Assembly: GCA_005656395.1 (NCBI GenBank)
Contig: SRSI01000044.1
Span: 868,001 to 932,000 of the forward strand
Length of the DNA: 64,000 nt
DNA from: Strongyloides papillosus
Taxonomy: Eukaryota; Nematoda; Chromadorea; Rhabditida; Strongyloididae
Direction: 5' to 3'
Shown piece by piece: positions 20,726 to 33,401 of the stretch. The position numbers and the translations under genes were made by a program. Below the pieces are notes generated by a model that did no database searches, had not been told where the DNA came from, and saw only the letters and a program-made list of their open reading frames with translations. Every line of letters starts with the position of its first letter. Position 1 is the first letter of the stretch.

Positions 20726-23688
20726 CAAGTTTATATAAATTTATTAATTAACTATAAATTTTATCGATTCGTTTAAATAAGTACCACATTTAATTATTTT
20801 TCAGTTAGAAAAAAGTATTTATTTATTATTTGAAAACTCATATGAATATGCAATTATTTTTTTTATATTTTAACTTAGTTTAAAATATTAATTAAATTGT
20901 TTGTGCTAGTGAATATGTAAGAACTTAAGACGAGAGTTTATCACCATAGATATTGCCATAAAAAGTGTATTATTTATATGAAACTGATTGATTTTTTGCA
21001 TCAATTAGATATAATTATTTCTTTATTTTTATTAGAAAGTTCCAAAACATTCCTTTTTCTTTGTGCTTGATTTATTTTGATACTAGTAATCTGTAATTGC
21101 ATATTTTTAAACGTAAATTTAAAACGTGCATATTGGGTATTCAAATAAATAGATTAAAAATATCTTTTTACTATTCTTGCTTTACTTTTATAAGATAGCT
21201 TTTATTTCTCACGTTTATTTTCGATCTATTGTTGAAATATTACTTTGAAGAAAAATTAAGAAAATGTTTAGAATAGTTTTGATATTTTATTGATTTAAGT
21301 TATTGATTTTAATTAAAAATTGTAAACTTTGATTATCTTATTGCTATAGTTGTACATAAATTTAATTTCTAAAATAAAGTTATTTAATATTATAAATATA
21401 ATGACACCGAGTTATTATTTGATTCTTGATCACAAATTTAATGGACTGTTCTTTTAAAATACTCAAAAGTAAGTGTATATTACTAGAAAATTTTCTTTTT
21501 AAAGTAAAGAAAGAGTAAATAAGTTTTCTATAAGTTTGTGATAAATTAAAAATGAATAGATATCTTTTTTAAACTAGACAAGTAATTATCTAGAGATATT
21601 AACCATAATCCTAATTAATCTAAATTAAGTAATATTGGTTCATATTATACAGTTTTTTTATAAATTCTGAAAATCATATAAAAGTAAAAACATTTTTATA
21701 TATGGCAAAAATGTTGGATACAAATGTTATTGTGTTACCAATGCAAATAAAATAACGAAACATAATTATAACAAAAATACTGCATTTAATAATCAAAAAA
21801 TAATACATAAAAGTCGGATTTGTTGAATAATTGATATTTAGATGACTACATTTTTCTAAAGTGTTTAAAGAAAGATTAGTTCAATTGTATTAATAATTAA
21901 TTACATTTTTTTCATTGAATCGAACAAACAGTGTATATATTTTAAATGATTACAATTTTATAAATAAATTTATTTTTAAAGTAAAAAAATAAATTTGATG
22001 TAGTAACAAAAAAATAGATTATATAATCAGGAAAGTTCTCATGTCCAAAAAATATTATTTTGGGATACTAAAAGATTATATAATAGTGTTATAAGTACAA
22101 TTTTTCTATAATAGATCTTATTTAAAAGTATCTAGTGAAAAATAATTTTATTTAACAAATGTACGCATTTAATTTTTAAAGAAAAATAAATTAAGAAAAA
22201 AATCTCTAACTATAAAATAATATTAACTTTTTTTTAAATAATTGTCAATGAATGACTTTTGAAATATATTTCGTGGTTGGAATTCAAAATAAAATATTAA
22301 AATTTATACTTTTTGATTATAAAAATAATGTTATGAATAGATAATTAAAAAATTGATAAAATAACAGTTATTTTTTTGTTTATAATCTAATCGTTTTATG
22401 ACTTTTTAATATATTCATTAAATGTTTACTTATTTTCTGAAATATTCACAATTTTCTGATTAAATAATTTAATTACTTTAAAAATTTAATAATTTTTATA
22501 ATTTAAAGAACTAATTATATTTCCAATTATAATAAAAATTAATCCTTGCTTATGCCTAATTAATCTTTTTAAGCCAAAATTAAATAAGTAAATATAAATA
22601 TTCAGCTAAAAGTCTTAGAAAAACAGAATAAATCGATTACATTTTAATTATTGTGCTCAGAATGTTTAAGCCACTGATGAATAAAAGTTACAAAGTATTT
22701 TTGAAAAAACCTATTGACAATATCACATTTATAGTTTTGAAATTGATTTTAATATTTTTTTAATTTATAAAGAACTTGCAAAGAAGGAACAATTAAAAAA
22801 TAATAATACTACTTTTTTTCTCAAACAGCTCTATCGATTTGTATTCTATTTTATTCTGTTATCGAATTTTTTAAAAAGCTACTTCTTAATTTCTCTTTAA
22901 TTTTACTTCACTGTTGGAAAAATTGTTCATCTATTGACAAACTTTACTCATATCAATCATAAAAATACATTACAATTTTTTTTGCTTTAGATATATTTTA
23001 AAAAAACAACATTTTTTAGTCGAAACTTCAGTAAAGCTCTAAGATTGACATTGATAATCATTTTTTATAATTTACAAAGATCATATTTTCAACCTCGAAT
23101 TTACATTTGACTCTTTAGTATATAACACCTACTCACTTTATTTTTACAAAATTTACACATTTAATTAAAATAACATTATAAGTGTTGCAGTAATTCTCCA
23201 ATAAGGCAAATGATACAATCTTTTATGATTAAAATTTAGAAATTATATACTAAATACCTAGTTAATTAGATATACAAAGTATTAAATTATAGATTTTAGT
23301 GAATATAACAATTATTTAAAGTATTTCTTTTATTTAGGTAATAAAAACTTCACGTTTTTTTATTCTAAAATCATTGTTTCAGTTTCTAACTTTTTTAACT
23401 AATAATACAAGGTATATTAGTTTAAATTTAATTAAATATATCTATTTTATTCTGATAAAAATAATATAAAAAAAATCTCAATATATAATGAAATATAATA
23501 AAAGAAAAATTAAAAATCAGTTAAAGTATAATTAACATACAAATTTAGTGTTGATATATTTGATACATTAAAAATCCATCAAATTTTTTTTCAAATAAAC
23601 ACCAATGTTAATTAAATCAAGCACATGATTTTGAAAAACAAATTGTAAATAAATTTTAAAATTATATATTAAAAATGAATTTATTAAT
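20726..23688. other. Array spacer 1 with duplicated flanking modules
   Basis: GATTCTTGATCACAAATTTA at 21421, 696 bp after the stop codon, recurs at nearly the same distance after genes 2, 3 and 4. From about 22010 the upstream module begins. About 22370-23230 matches about 28165-28340 plus 30120-30530 upstream of gene 4. No additional gene is visible. Confidence 0.6.
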
Positions 23689-23710
23689 CCTTTAGTATAT
23701 TATAATTTCT
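23689..23710 (+). promoter_or_regulatory. Conserved promoter box of array gene 2
   Basis: CCTTTAGTATATTATAATTT lies 65 bp before the ATG. The same box stands before genes 3 and 4 at the same distance. Confidence 0.5.
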
Positions 23711-23753
23711 TTATAAGAGTTTTAAAATTATTTAAAAAGTTTTTAAATTAGAG

Positions 23754-24317
23754 ATGTATTGCATCTTAAAAATTTTCTGTTGTATAGTTTTTACAATACA
23801 TCTTGTAAAATGTCAAGTTCTTTCAGTTTACTACTTTTCATATTATTATAGTTCAACGCACTTCTATAGTTATAAAACCGAAATTTATTTCACCAAAAAA
23901 GATGTGGCATATGCTATTCATAGAGACTACCGAGGTTATCCATATTGTTGCTTATATATGCAAGAAGTCAAATATGAAGCATATCTAAGGAATTATAGAA
24001 GATCTGTATGCTTCCAACCTGAAAGAGTAATTGCTGTTCGAAAGCCAGAAAAGAACAATAAACATTGTAATTCTGACAGAAGTTGCCGTGCAAAGTATAG
24101 AATTAAAGTACATCGTATACGTGGATTGTTATATTACCAATGTCATGAAAAAATGTTTCGTTCATTATACCATGCAAAACTTTATGCAAAAGGAAGAAGA
24201 GGAAGATATGTTAGATTTGGTATTGAAGATAGAATACTTTTTAAAAATGAAGATCCTCCTTGCGAAATTAGTAAAGATAAAAAATATTTTCGGGAACGCT
24301 CAAAATCTGTTGTTTAA
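23754..24317 (+). CDS. Secreted Cys-rich basic protein, array gene 2 (type B)
   Basis: The protein has 187 residues in one exon, with signal peptide LKIFCCIVFTIHLVKC. The type B N-terminal half (KTE-Y-x2-K-x2-VA-x-AI-x-RD, then YMQEVKYEA) is shared with gene 4. The cysteine at position 39 of type A is Ser here, but an extra Cys86 appears, so the mature chain still has six (65, 66, 86, 105, 111, 130). The C-terminal quarter (FGIEDRILFK...FRERSKSVV) instead matches gene 3, a type A gene, which suggests gene conversion. An overlapping frame at 24031-24336 is a shadow. Confidence 0.85.
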   Translation: MYCILKIFCCIVFTIHLVKCQVLSVYYFSYYYSSTHFYSYKTEIYFTKKDVAYAIHRDYRGYPYCCLYMQEVKYEAYLRNYRRSVCFQPERVIAVRKPEKNNKHCNSDRSCRAKYRIKVHRIRGLLYYQCHEKMFRSLYHAKLYAKGRRGRYVRFGIEDRILFKNEDPPCEISKDKKYFRERSKSVV

Positions 24318-26020
24318 ATTTAGAAGAAATCAATGAATTTAAAAATTATAGGCTTTGTCGATAACTTTCAAAAACACTCCATTTAAATATTTTTCGAGGG
24401 AAAATATATTTATCTATTATTTGAAAGTTCTTATGAATATACAATGGTATTTATCTTATATTTTAACTCGATTAAATATGTTTATTAAATTGTTGCTATT
24501 ACTGAATTTACAACACCTAATGATGAAAGTTTATCATCCTAAATATTAATATCGAGAATGTCTTTTTTGTACAAAATGGATAAAATTAATTGATAATTTC
24601 TTGAATAAGTTACAAAGTTTTTTTTCTGGTTGTAATTCACTTTCTCTTTTATCAGCAACTTTAGTTACAAATTTCCAACGTAGTTTTAAAATATACACAT
24701 TGAGTATTTAAATAATAATAAATTCAAATTATCTTCTTTCCGTTTTTGCTTTTTTTTCCACTGTTATTTTTAATCTATTATGGAAATATTACTTTGAAGA
24801 AAAGTAAAGAAATTTCTCAGAACACTTTTTGATCATTATTGATTGGAATTTTTGATTTTAATTTAAATATTATAAACTTTGGTTCTCTAATTGTTTTAAA
24901 TTCACATAAATTAGATCTTTAATAAAAATTACCTGTTGTTGTAACAAAATGATGTTGCGTTGTTGTTGCTTGATTCTTGGTCACAAATTTAATAGACTTT
25001 TCTTGTAAAATACACATAATTAAAGTGTGTTTAACTAATAAATTTTATTTTTAAATTGAATAAAGGATAAATAAGTATTCTTAAGAGTTTTATCATAAAT
25101 GTAAAGTGAATAGATATGTTTTTTAAAAACTAACTCATTACTTATCTATAGATCGTAAACACAAACATAATATACCTAAATTACTAGGAATTGATATTAG
25201 ACGGTTTTTTTATAAAATCTAGAAACCTTTTCAATATCAAAGTTCTTTTGATAGTTAAAAACAATGTTTAATGAAAATAATTTTGGGTTAACAATGTGTA
25301 TAAAATTTAAAGGCACATAATTAAAATATCATAATTAGTTACGTAGAAAACAATACATGAAGTTGAAATCTTCAAATATTTAAATTGCTAGATTTTTCTA
25401 TAATGTTTAAAGAAAGAATAATTAAGCTTTATTTATAGTTAAAAACTTTTATTTCATTAAAAAAAGTATAAAATAGTAGATATATTTAAAGTTGTGAAAA
25501 CGATTTTTTTATAAGTTTATTTTTATAATTAAAAAACTAAATATAATTGTAGTAACAAAAAAATTAATTGTATGAGCAGGAGTGTTTACATACCAAATAT
25601 ATAATGTGCTTAGGCATAAAACATCATAGAATAACACAACAAATATAATTTTTTTATAACGAATTTCATTTTAAAATATCTACTAAAAAACTTTATTTAT
25701 ATAAAACGTAATTAAAAGTAAACATATTGTAAATTAAACAAGAAATCTTCAAATGTAAAATGAAATCAATCTTTATTAAAATAATTGTCAATAAATAACT
25801 TCTGAAATTTTATTGGTATGTGTAATCTGCAATAAACTAATATAATTAAATACTTTTTGATTACTAAAATAATATCTTAAACAAATAATCAGAAATAGGT
25901 GTAATTGCAAATATTTTTTTTTAAATTAATGATTATTGCTATTTAAATTTAACTAATGATTTTGTAAAGAAAAACGTAAATTGATTTTAGAATTATTTAT
26001 TTAGATATAATTCGATGAAT
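24318..26020. other. Array spacer 2
   Basis: This holds the downstream word TGATTCTTGGTCACAAATTT at 24971 and the upstream module from about 25550. The 64-codon frame at 24355-24549 lies in duplicated non-coding flank and is not conserved in the other units. Confidence 0.5.
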
Positions 26021-26042
26021 CCTTTGGTATATTATAATTTTA
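26021..26042 (+). promoter_or_regulatory. Conserved promoter box of array gene 3
   Basis: CCTTTGGTATATTATAATTT lies 65 bp before the ATG. Confidence 0.5.
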
Positions 26043-26085
26043 TTACAAGAGCATTAAAATTATTTGGAAAATTTTTTAATGATAA

Positions 26086-26646
26086 ATGTATTGTAGTCTA
26101 AAAATTTTCTTTTGTATACTTTTTACATTACATTTTCTAGATTGTCAAATTCTTACAATAAACTACTATATTAAGCATATTAGAAAAAGATTCTTCTTTT
26201 GCTATAATAAGGGGAATTATCCAACAAAAGAAGATATGATAGAAAAAATTTTGAAAGACTACTCTAATTATCCAATTTGTTGTTTATATATTCAAGAAGT
26301 TCGATATTCATTTTCAAAATCTTATATGAGACCTATTTATTATTCACCTGAAAAGATAGTTAATATTGAAATACAAGAAATAGGCAAAATACAATGCAAT
26401 GCGAAGAAAAGTTGTCATTCAAAGTATAGAATTAGAGTACATTCTATATATGGCTTAGTATATTACCAATGTAATCAGAAATGGTTTCGTTCATTGTATC
26501 ATGCACGTAATTATGCAAAGGGAAAGAAAGCGAAATTTGTAAAATTTGGTATTGAAAGTAGACTACTTTTTAAAAAAGATGAAGCTCCTACGATTATTAA
26601 TAATGATAGAAAATTTTTTCGGGAACTCTCACGGTCTGTTGTATGA
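26086..26646 (+). CDS. Secreted Cys-rich basic protein, array gene 3 (type A)
   Basis: The protein has 186 residues in one exon, with a signal peptide ending FLDCQ at 17-21. It has all six mature cysteines of the full pattern (39, 65, 66, 104, 110, 129) and the type A features FFCYNKGNY and DYSNYPICCLY. The MRPIYYSPE block is shared with gene 1, but the last 35 residues resemble gene 2. It lies 1.77 kb after gene 2. Confidence 0.85.
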   Translation: MYCSLKIFFCILFTLHFLDCQILTINYYIKHIRKRFFFCYNKGNYPTKEDMIEKILKDYSNYPICCLYIQEVRYSFSKSYMRPIYYSPEKIVNIEIQEIGKIQCNAKKSCHSKYRIRVHSIYGLVYYQCNQKWFRSLYHARNYAKGKKAKFVKFGIESRLLFKKDEAPTIINNDRKFFRELSRSVV

Positions 26647-29600
26647 ATTAAACAATGTCCATCAATTTATAAACTATGAATTTTGTCAATAAGTTTAAAT
26701 AAACACAAGATTTAAATATTTTCTGACAGAAAAAGTAATTATTTATTATTTTAAAACTCTTTAGAATATATGATGATTTTTATCTTATATTTTAACTCAG
26801 TTAAAAATATAAATTAAATCGTAAATATTAGCAAATATATAAATAAAATGACAATAGTTTATCGTCTTATATATTCTCGCCAACAATGTGTTATTTGTAT
26901 AAAGGTTATAAGTTTTTTGTATCAGTTGAATATAAATATTTTTTAAATTTTATTAATAAGTTCCAAAATTTTTTATCGTTATGTTTAATTTGCTTTGATA
27001 CCAGCAATCTTTAGTTGCAGATTTAAAACGAAGAATTAAAGAACACACATTAAATATTCAAATAATATAAATTAAAAATATCTTAGTGTTATTTTTGCTT
27101 TTTTTAATTCAGCTTTACTTCTCTAACCTAATTTCAAAATATCACTTAAAAAAAACTAAGAAAAATTTCAGGAAAATTTTTACTCTTAATTTTGTTAAGA
27201 TTATTGATTTCAATTTAAAATTTTATAAACTTTACTTTTTATTGTTCTATTTGCATACAAATTTTATCTATAATGTAAAATTATTTATTGTTGTAAAAAG
27301 TGATATTGGATTGATGTTTGATCCTTGATCACAAATTTAATAGATTCTTCTTGCAAAATACGCATAAATAAGTGTTTTATCATATAAAATTGCTTTTTTA
27401 AAGTGAAGAAAGGGTAAATAAATTACCTTAAGAGCTTATAGTACATTTAAAATAAATAGATATGTTTTTTAATTTATACCGTTAATTATCTGGAGATCGT
27501 TACCAAAATCGTAATATACTTGAATTGATTACTAGTAATCGTTATTATACATAATTCTATAAAACCTGAAAATCTTTTCAAAATTAAAGCACTTTTTATA
27601 ATTTATAAAAACTTTAAATGTTAATTATCTTATGTTACCTATATATATGAAATACATGCACATATTTATGATAAAATATTATAATTGGTAACTAAGGAAA
27701 CTTATTACCTGAAGTTTAAATTTTTAATGAGTTATATTAAAAGGTTATTTGTTTCTACAATGTTTAAAGAAAAAATAATTTAGTTTTATTTATGATTAAA
27801 ACTTTTATTCATTTAAAAAAGTATAAAATATTAGATATATTAGAAATTGTAAAAATGATTTTTTTTCAGAAATAAATTTATTTATAAAATGAAAAAACCA
27901 AATATAATTGTAGTAACAAAAAAGTATATATACTGGCAGGAATGTTCTTTACCAAATAAATAATATATTAAGATATTAAAGTATCATAAAGTAATACAGT
28001 AGCTATTAATCTCTTACATAACTTTCATTTTAAAGTAATTGTCGATATATGACATCTGAAATATAATTTCTATGTGTAATTTAAAACAATTTTGTATAAT
28101 TTATATTTTTGAGTATAAAAATGTTATTACAAACAAATTATCGAAAAATAGATGAAATTGCAAACATTTTTAGTTTCATAATCTAATCGTTTAATGACTT
28201 TTTCGTATATACATTATGTATTGACGTTGCTCTGAAATGTTCACACCTTTATGATTTAATGATTTAACTACTTTAAAAATTTAATAATTTTTATAATAAA
28301 TTAAAGAACTAGTTATATTTTCGATTATAAAAGAATAATGTTTCTTTGTGTCATCATGATTCATGTGTATAGTGGTAATTGGTAAAATGAAGTAGAGCGT
28401 CATTAAGCATTTTAGTAAAAAATAATTAATAATTTATCTTAGGATTAGTTAGAAGCTTCTGATCTCGTCTAAAAATTAACTTAACTGAGAACCAATAACT
28501 ATCTTGACTACTGAGAGTTAAGAACCAAATTTAAACCACGTTTATTTTGATTTTATAGTCTGCAGATGTGAAGGAGTTTTATATCTCGAAAAGGGTTAGG
28601 ATAAAATTTAGGTTTTATGTAAAATATAAAAAATGGTTGATATATAGCAAAATTGTTGACATACAGGCATGTTTAATTACTCTACTTAAGCCAAAATTAA
28701 AAAAGTAAATGTACAGTGTGTCATCCAACTTACCGTAAAAATTTGAATGGGTGTAGCTTTTTTCAAATTTCACGTATTTTTATAATATTAAATCCAACTG
28801 AAATATTAACTTTCCACTTAAAAAATATTTCTAGATGAATGTAAAAAAGTTAATTTATAATATAGTTATGATCCTTTATAACACTTTCTTTTTTTCTATA
28901 AATTTTCACATTTTATTTTTCAAATTAACGTTAATTTTCCAAACATAATATTTTTTTATTATATAATATTCATCTGGTAGCCTACATTCCTTTCTAAAAT
29001 ATATTTTAAGATTTCTTATTTCATATTGATATTATGTAAAGTCATCAAGCATAAGATATTACTCATTTTTTTATAGTGAAAATAATTTTTAATTACTGTT
29101 TAATTGGTCCTCGTGACCAATTAAATTTTAATTACAAATTTATTTCACACCAAAAACCTTAATTACAATAGTAATAATAAAGACATTAACCTACCTTCTA
29201 CTTCTCGTGGAGGTTTATCTAATATTAGTATGTTAGTAAACAACTTAACACCTAAGCCTAAAATTATAAATGTTAGTACAAGTTAAAAAATATCCTCATG
29301 ATGACATAAGATCTCATACATTATATACTCCTATTCTTGATGACACATTTACAGCCAACGTGACAAGCACGTTTTACTAAAACAATTACTTTCAAATATT
29401 TTTATAAAAAACTAAGAGCAAATTTCCAGCTACTACGACTAATTAATAATATTTTATTAGTTTGAATATTTTTTGCTTTATATTATCATTAATATGAATA
29501 TTTTTAAATACCTAAACTAAGTGTTTATAAAATTCTTTAAAAAATGTTTTTTAAAAAGTATTCACATCTTTCCTTAAAATCAATACATAATAACGAATCT

Positions 29601-30986
29601 TGAAATATGCTATCGAAAAAAGATAAGGCTGTCATATGCGTATAAAACTTTAAAAAGTATTAAATTTCAAAGTTACATAGTTTGGAAATATTAAAAAATC
29701 TAAAAATTCATAGGAAAAAAATAATGATATTATAAACGATCTAACAATATTATAAATTAACATTTTTTCATTTATATTAAACCACTTTTAAACTAGAATT
29801 TAAGCCTACAAATGGATACAATATTATAAAAATACGTTGTCATTAAAAAAAAGCTGTATTCATTTTAGATTTTTATAGTAACTTCGTTAATAACCTGTAT
29901 ATATTCTGCTGAGGATTTCATAATGACAGAACTAATTGATGAATAGCTATCGTTTGAATAAGCATGTTAAACAATTTAATGAATATAAATTACGAAAGGC
30001 TTGCGGAAAATGCCTTATTGACGATGTAAAATCTATAGTTATGAAAGTGATTTAATTTTTTTTATTTAAAAAACACTTATAAAGTAGTAACTATTATAAA
30101 ATAAAATAGTAATACTGGTTATTTCAAGGAACTTCATCGATTTTTGTTCTATTACACTTTTTTAACGAATTCGATGAAAGACCGTTTTTTAGTTTGCCTT
30201 TATTCTATTTCACTATTTAAAAAAAATTTTACCTATTGACGCACATTATTCAAATCAATTAAAACATTACAGTACAATTTTTTAGCTTTTCATATATTTT
30301 GAAAGAACAACTTTTTTATGGTCAAAACTTTAATTAAAGCTCTCAGATTGACTTTTGTAATCATTTTAATTGATTTACATCGGCCACATTTATAATGTTA
30401 AATTTACATCTATATTTTTAGTATGTAACACCCACATCGTTTTATTTTTACTGAATTTAAATATTCAATTAAAATAACATTATAAGTATCATAGCAATTC
30501 TCAAGTTAAACAAACGATATAACATTATATGATCTAAATCTAAAATAAATCATGTGTATCTAATGAATTAGATATAAAAAATTTGAACTTATAGATTTCA
30601 ATGATTATTGCAATTATTTCACAACATTTTCTTACCAAGGTAAAAAAAATTAAAGTTTATTTAATTTTAATCATTGTTCCATTTTCTAAATAATTTAATT
30701 AATATTACAAAGCATATTTGCTTGAATTACATAAAATATATAGCTATTTAATCTGATCAAGAATGAAATAATTTCTTATATTCGATTGTTATTTAATGAA
30801 AAAGTATTAGAAATTCTTTTAAGTACATTTAAAACACAAATTTATTGCAAGATACATTTGACAGATTAAAAAATCATTGTATCTTTTTCATTAATACACT
30901 ATTAATAACCAAATTTAGCAAATATTTTTGTAGAAAAAATTGTAAATAAATTTAAAAATTGAATATTTAAATGCGATTTGATGAAC
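26647..30986. other. Array spacer 3, enlarged by an insertion
   Basis: The downstream word is at 27321 and the upstream module at about 27910. The block from 28165 matches 22370 onward, but between about 28340 and 30110 the match to the gene 1-2 spacer is interrupted. The inserted 1.8 kb contains a short coding-like remnant at about 29135-29380 (LPSTSRGGLSNISMLVNNL, then in another frame YPHDDIRSHTLYTPILDDTF). An 80-codon frame at 27086-27328 is in duplicated flank and is not supported. Confidence 0.5.
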
Positions 30987-31008
30987 CCTTTAGTATAATA
31001 TAATTTTA
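30987..31008 (+). promoter_or_regulatory. Conserved promoter box of array gene 4
   Basis: CCTTTAGTATAATATAATTT lies about 65 bp before the ATG. Confidence 0.5.
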
Positions 31009-31051
31009 TTATAACAGCATTAAAATTATTTAGAAAGTTTTTAAATTAGAG

Positions 31052-31597
31052 ATGTATTGTGGTTTAAAAATTTTCTGTTGTATACTTTATGTACTACATT
31101 TTGTGGAATGTCAAATAGTTACATTTTACTACACTTCTAGTCATCATAAAAGAAAACATGTCTATAAATTTAAAACAGAAACTTACTATTCCAAAAGGGC
31201 AGTTGCAATTGCTATTGTAAGAGACTCCCAAGATTATTCACCTTGTTGCTTATATATGCAAGAACTCAAATATGAAGCATTTTCAAGGACTTCTAGAAAT
31301 AATAGATATCCTCAACCGGAACCAGTATTAGCTTATCAAAAACTAGAAATGTATCGAGAACGCTGCAGTTTTAAGGACAGTTGTCGTTCAAAGCACGATA
31401 TTAATGTATATTATAGATCTGGATTAGTATTATACGAATGTAATGGAAGAATCTTTCGTTCATTTAATAATGCAAAACTTTATGCAAGAAGAGGAAGTAG
31501 AAGATACTATAAACAAGGCATGGACAGTAAAATATTTTTTATGAATCAGCAATATCGTTCTCTTACTAAAAATGGAAAAGTACAGTCAAAGCTCTAA
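31052..31597 (+). CDS. Secreted Cys-rich basic protein, array gene 4 (type B)
   Basis: The protein has 181 residues in one exon, with signal peptide LKIFCCILYVLHFVEC. It is type B, with KTETYYSKRAVAIAI and YMQELKYEA as in gene 2. It has five mature cysteines (65, 66, 105, 111, 130); position 39 is not Cys and there is no substitute like Cys86 of gene 2, leaving one unpaired. The last 25 residues (after MDSKIFF) resemble no other copy, so the tail has diverged or shifted frame. The 1.4 kb upstream is related to that of gene 2. Confidence 0.85.
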   Translation: MYCGLKIFCCILYVLHFVECQIVTFYYTSSHHKRKHVYKFKTETYYSKRAVAIAIVRDSQDYSPCCLYMQELKYEAFSRTSRNNRYPQPEPVLAYQKLEMYRERCSFKDSCRSKHDINVYYRSGLVLYECNGRIFRSFNNAKLYARRGSRRYYKQGMDSKIFFMNQQYRSLTKNGKVQSKL

Positions 31598-33401
31598 TTA
31601 ATGAGATCAAACGAAGTAAATTTTTTAATTATATATAAATTTTGTCGATGAATTCAAATAAGTGCTAGATTTAAATATATTTATAAAAAACTATTTATAT
31701 ATTATTTAAGTACTTCTATAAATGTATATTTACTTGTATTTTATATTTTAATTCAGTTTAAATTATTGATTAAATTGTTAGTATTACTGAAGTCATAAAC
31801 ACTATAGCAAGAGTTTATCACCTTAAATATTACTATCAAACATGTTTTATTTGTATAATAGTAATTAGTTTTTATATCAGAAGGATATAATTATTTCACA
31901 ATTTTTTTTGCAGAGTTTTCAAAAATATTTTTTTGGTTTTATTTCACTTGCTTTGTTACAAGCAACCTTATTTTAAAATCTTTAAATTTAGGTTTAAAAT
32001 ATACATATAAAGTTTTTAAGTAATATAAATTAAAAAAATCTTGTTGCCATTCCTTGTTTAATTTTTCAACTCAGCCTCACTTCTCTCGTATAATTTTAAG
32101 TTATTGTTGAAATATTGCTTAAAAGAAAGTTAACAAAAGTTCCGGAACATTTTTGTTTTTTATTGATTAAGTTTTTTGATTTTAATTTTGAATATTTAAA
32201 CTTTACACCTTTATACTTCAGTTTACCCATATTAGATCTGCAATCTAAAATTATGGGATATTGTAACAAGATAATATTGCGTAGTTGTTTGATTCTTGAT
32301 TAGAAATTTCATGAACTGTCCTTCTAAAATACAAATAATTAACTATTTTTAACAATAAATTTGCTTTTAAGAGCTAAGAAAAGGTAATTAACCTTTATTA
32401 AGAATTTATGATTAATGTGAATGAATAAATATATTTCTTAAAGTAGACAAATTATTATTAACGGATTATAATCATAACTTTAATGTACCCAAAGTGATTA
32501 TTAATAATTGAAAATATACAGTTTCCCATAAAAGCTGAAAATCTTACTTAAATCAAAGCAGATTTGATAATTGACAAAAAAGTTAAATGAAAACGATATT
32601 AGGTTATCATTGCATATGAAATAAAAATACTTTTTTCAATCAAATATCATATTTGATGAATGAGAAAACATTACTTGAAGTTCAATTTATCTAAGAATTT
32701 TATAAAAGGGGCTGTGTGTCTCAACAATGTTTAAAATAGATTAGTTTAATTATATTCACAATAATTGTATGTTTTTTTAATGTTTAAAGTATAAAATAGT
32801 TGATATATTTGGTATTGTATGAATGACTTTTTTCCTATAAATAAATTTTTTTAAAACTAAAAAAAACTAAATATAGTAGTACTACCAAAAAATGTGATTA
32901 TGTGGATAAAAAAAGATCTTACATAAAATAGTTATTGTATTGGGACTCTAAAACATCATAGAATAATCTAATAATATAATTTTTTTATCAAATCTATTTT
33001 TAAAATATCTGTAAAGAAATTAATTTTACTCAATAAAACGTACTTAAAGTTAAAAATAAACTAAAAATTCTTCAACTATAAAATCAATTTTTTTATAACA
33101 AACGTGGATAAATGACATTTGAATATAATTCGTATGTTTAATTTACAATAAACTATTTCAGTTTAATACTTTTTGATCATTAAACTAATATCATATACAA
33201 ATAGTCAAAAATAGGTGTAATTGCAAATATTTTCTTTGAAATTAAAATTATTCCTAATAAATTTAGTAATTGATTTTGTAAAAAAAAAATTGTAAATAAA
33301 AATTGAAATTAAATGTTTATATGTGATTCGATTAATCTGGTTGTAGTTAGTAACCTCTTTATAGGAGTATTAAAACTATTTAGAAAATTTTTGAATGAGA
33401 A
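31598..33401. other. Array spacer 4
   Basis: The downstream word GATTCTTGATTAGAAATTTC is at 32290 and the upstream module at about 32880. The CCTTTAGTATATTATAATTT box is degenerate before gene 5 (CTGGTTGTAGTTAGTAACCT near 33338). Confidence 0.5.

Noticed and set aside
24031..24549. Two extra plus-strand frames at array gene 2
   Set aside because: The first overlaps the real gene in another frame; the second lies in non-coding flank and is not open in the other array units.
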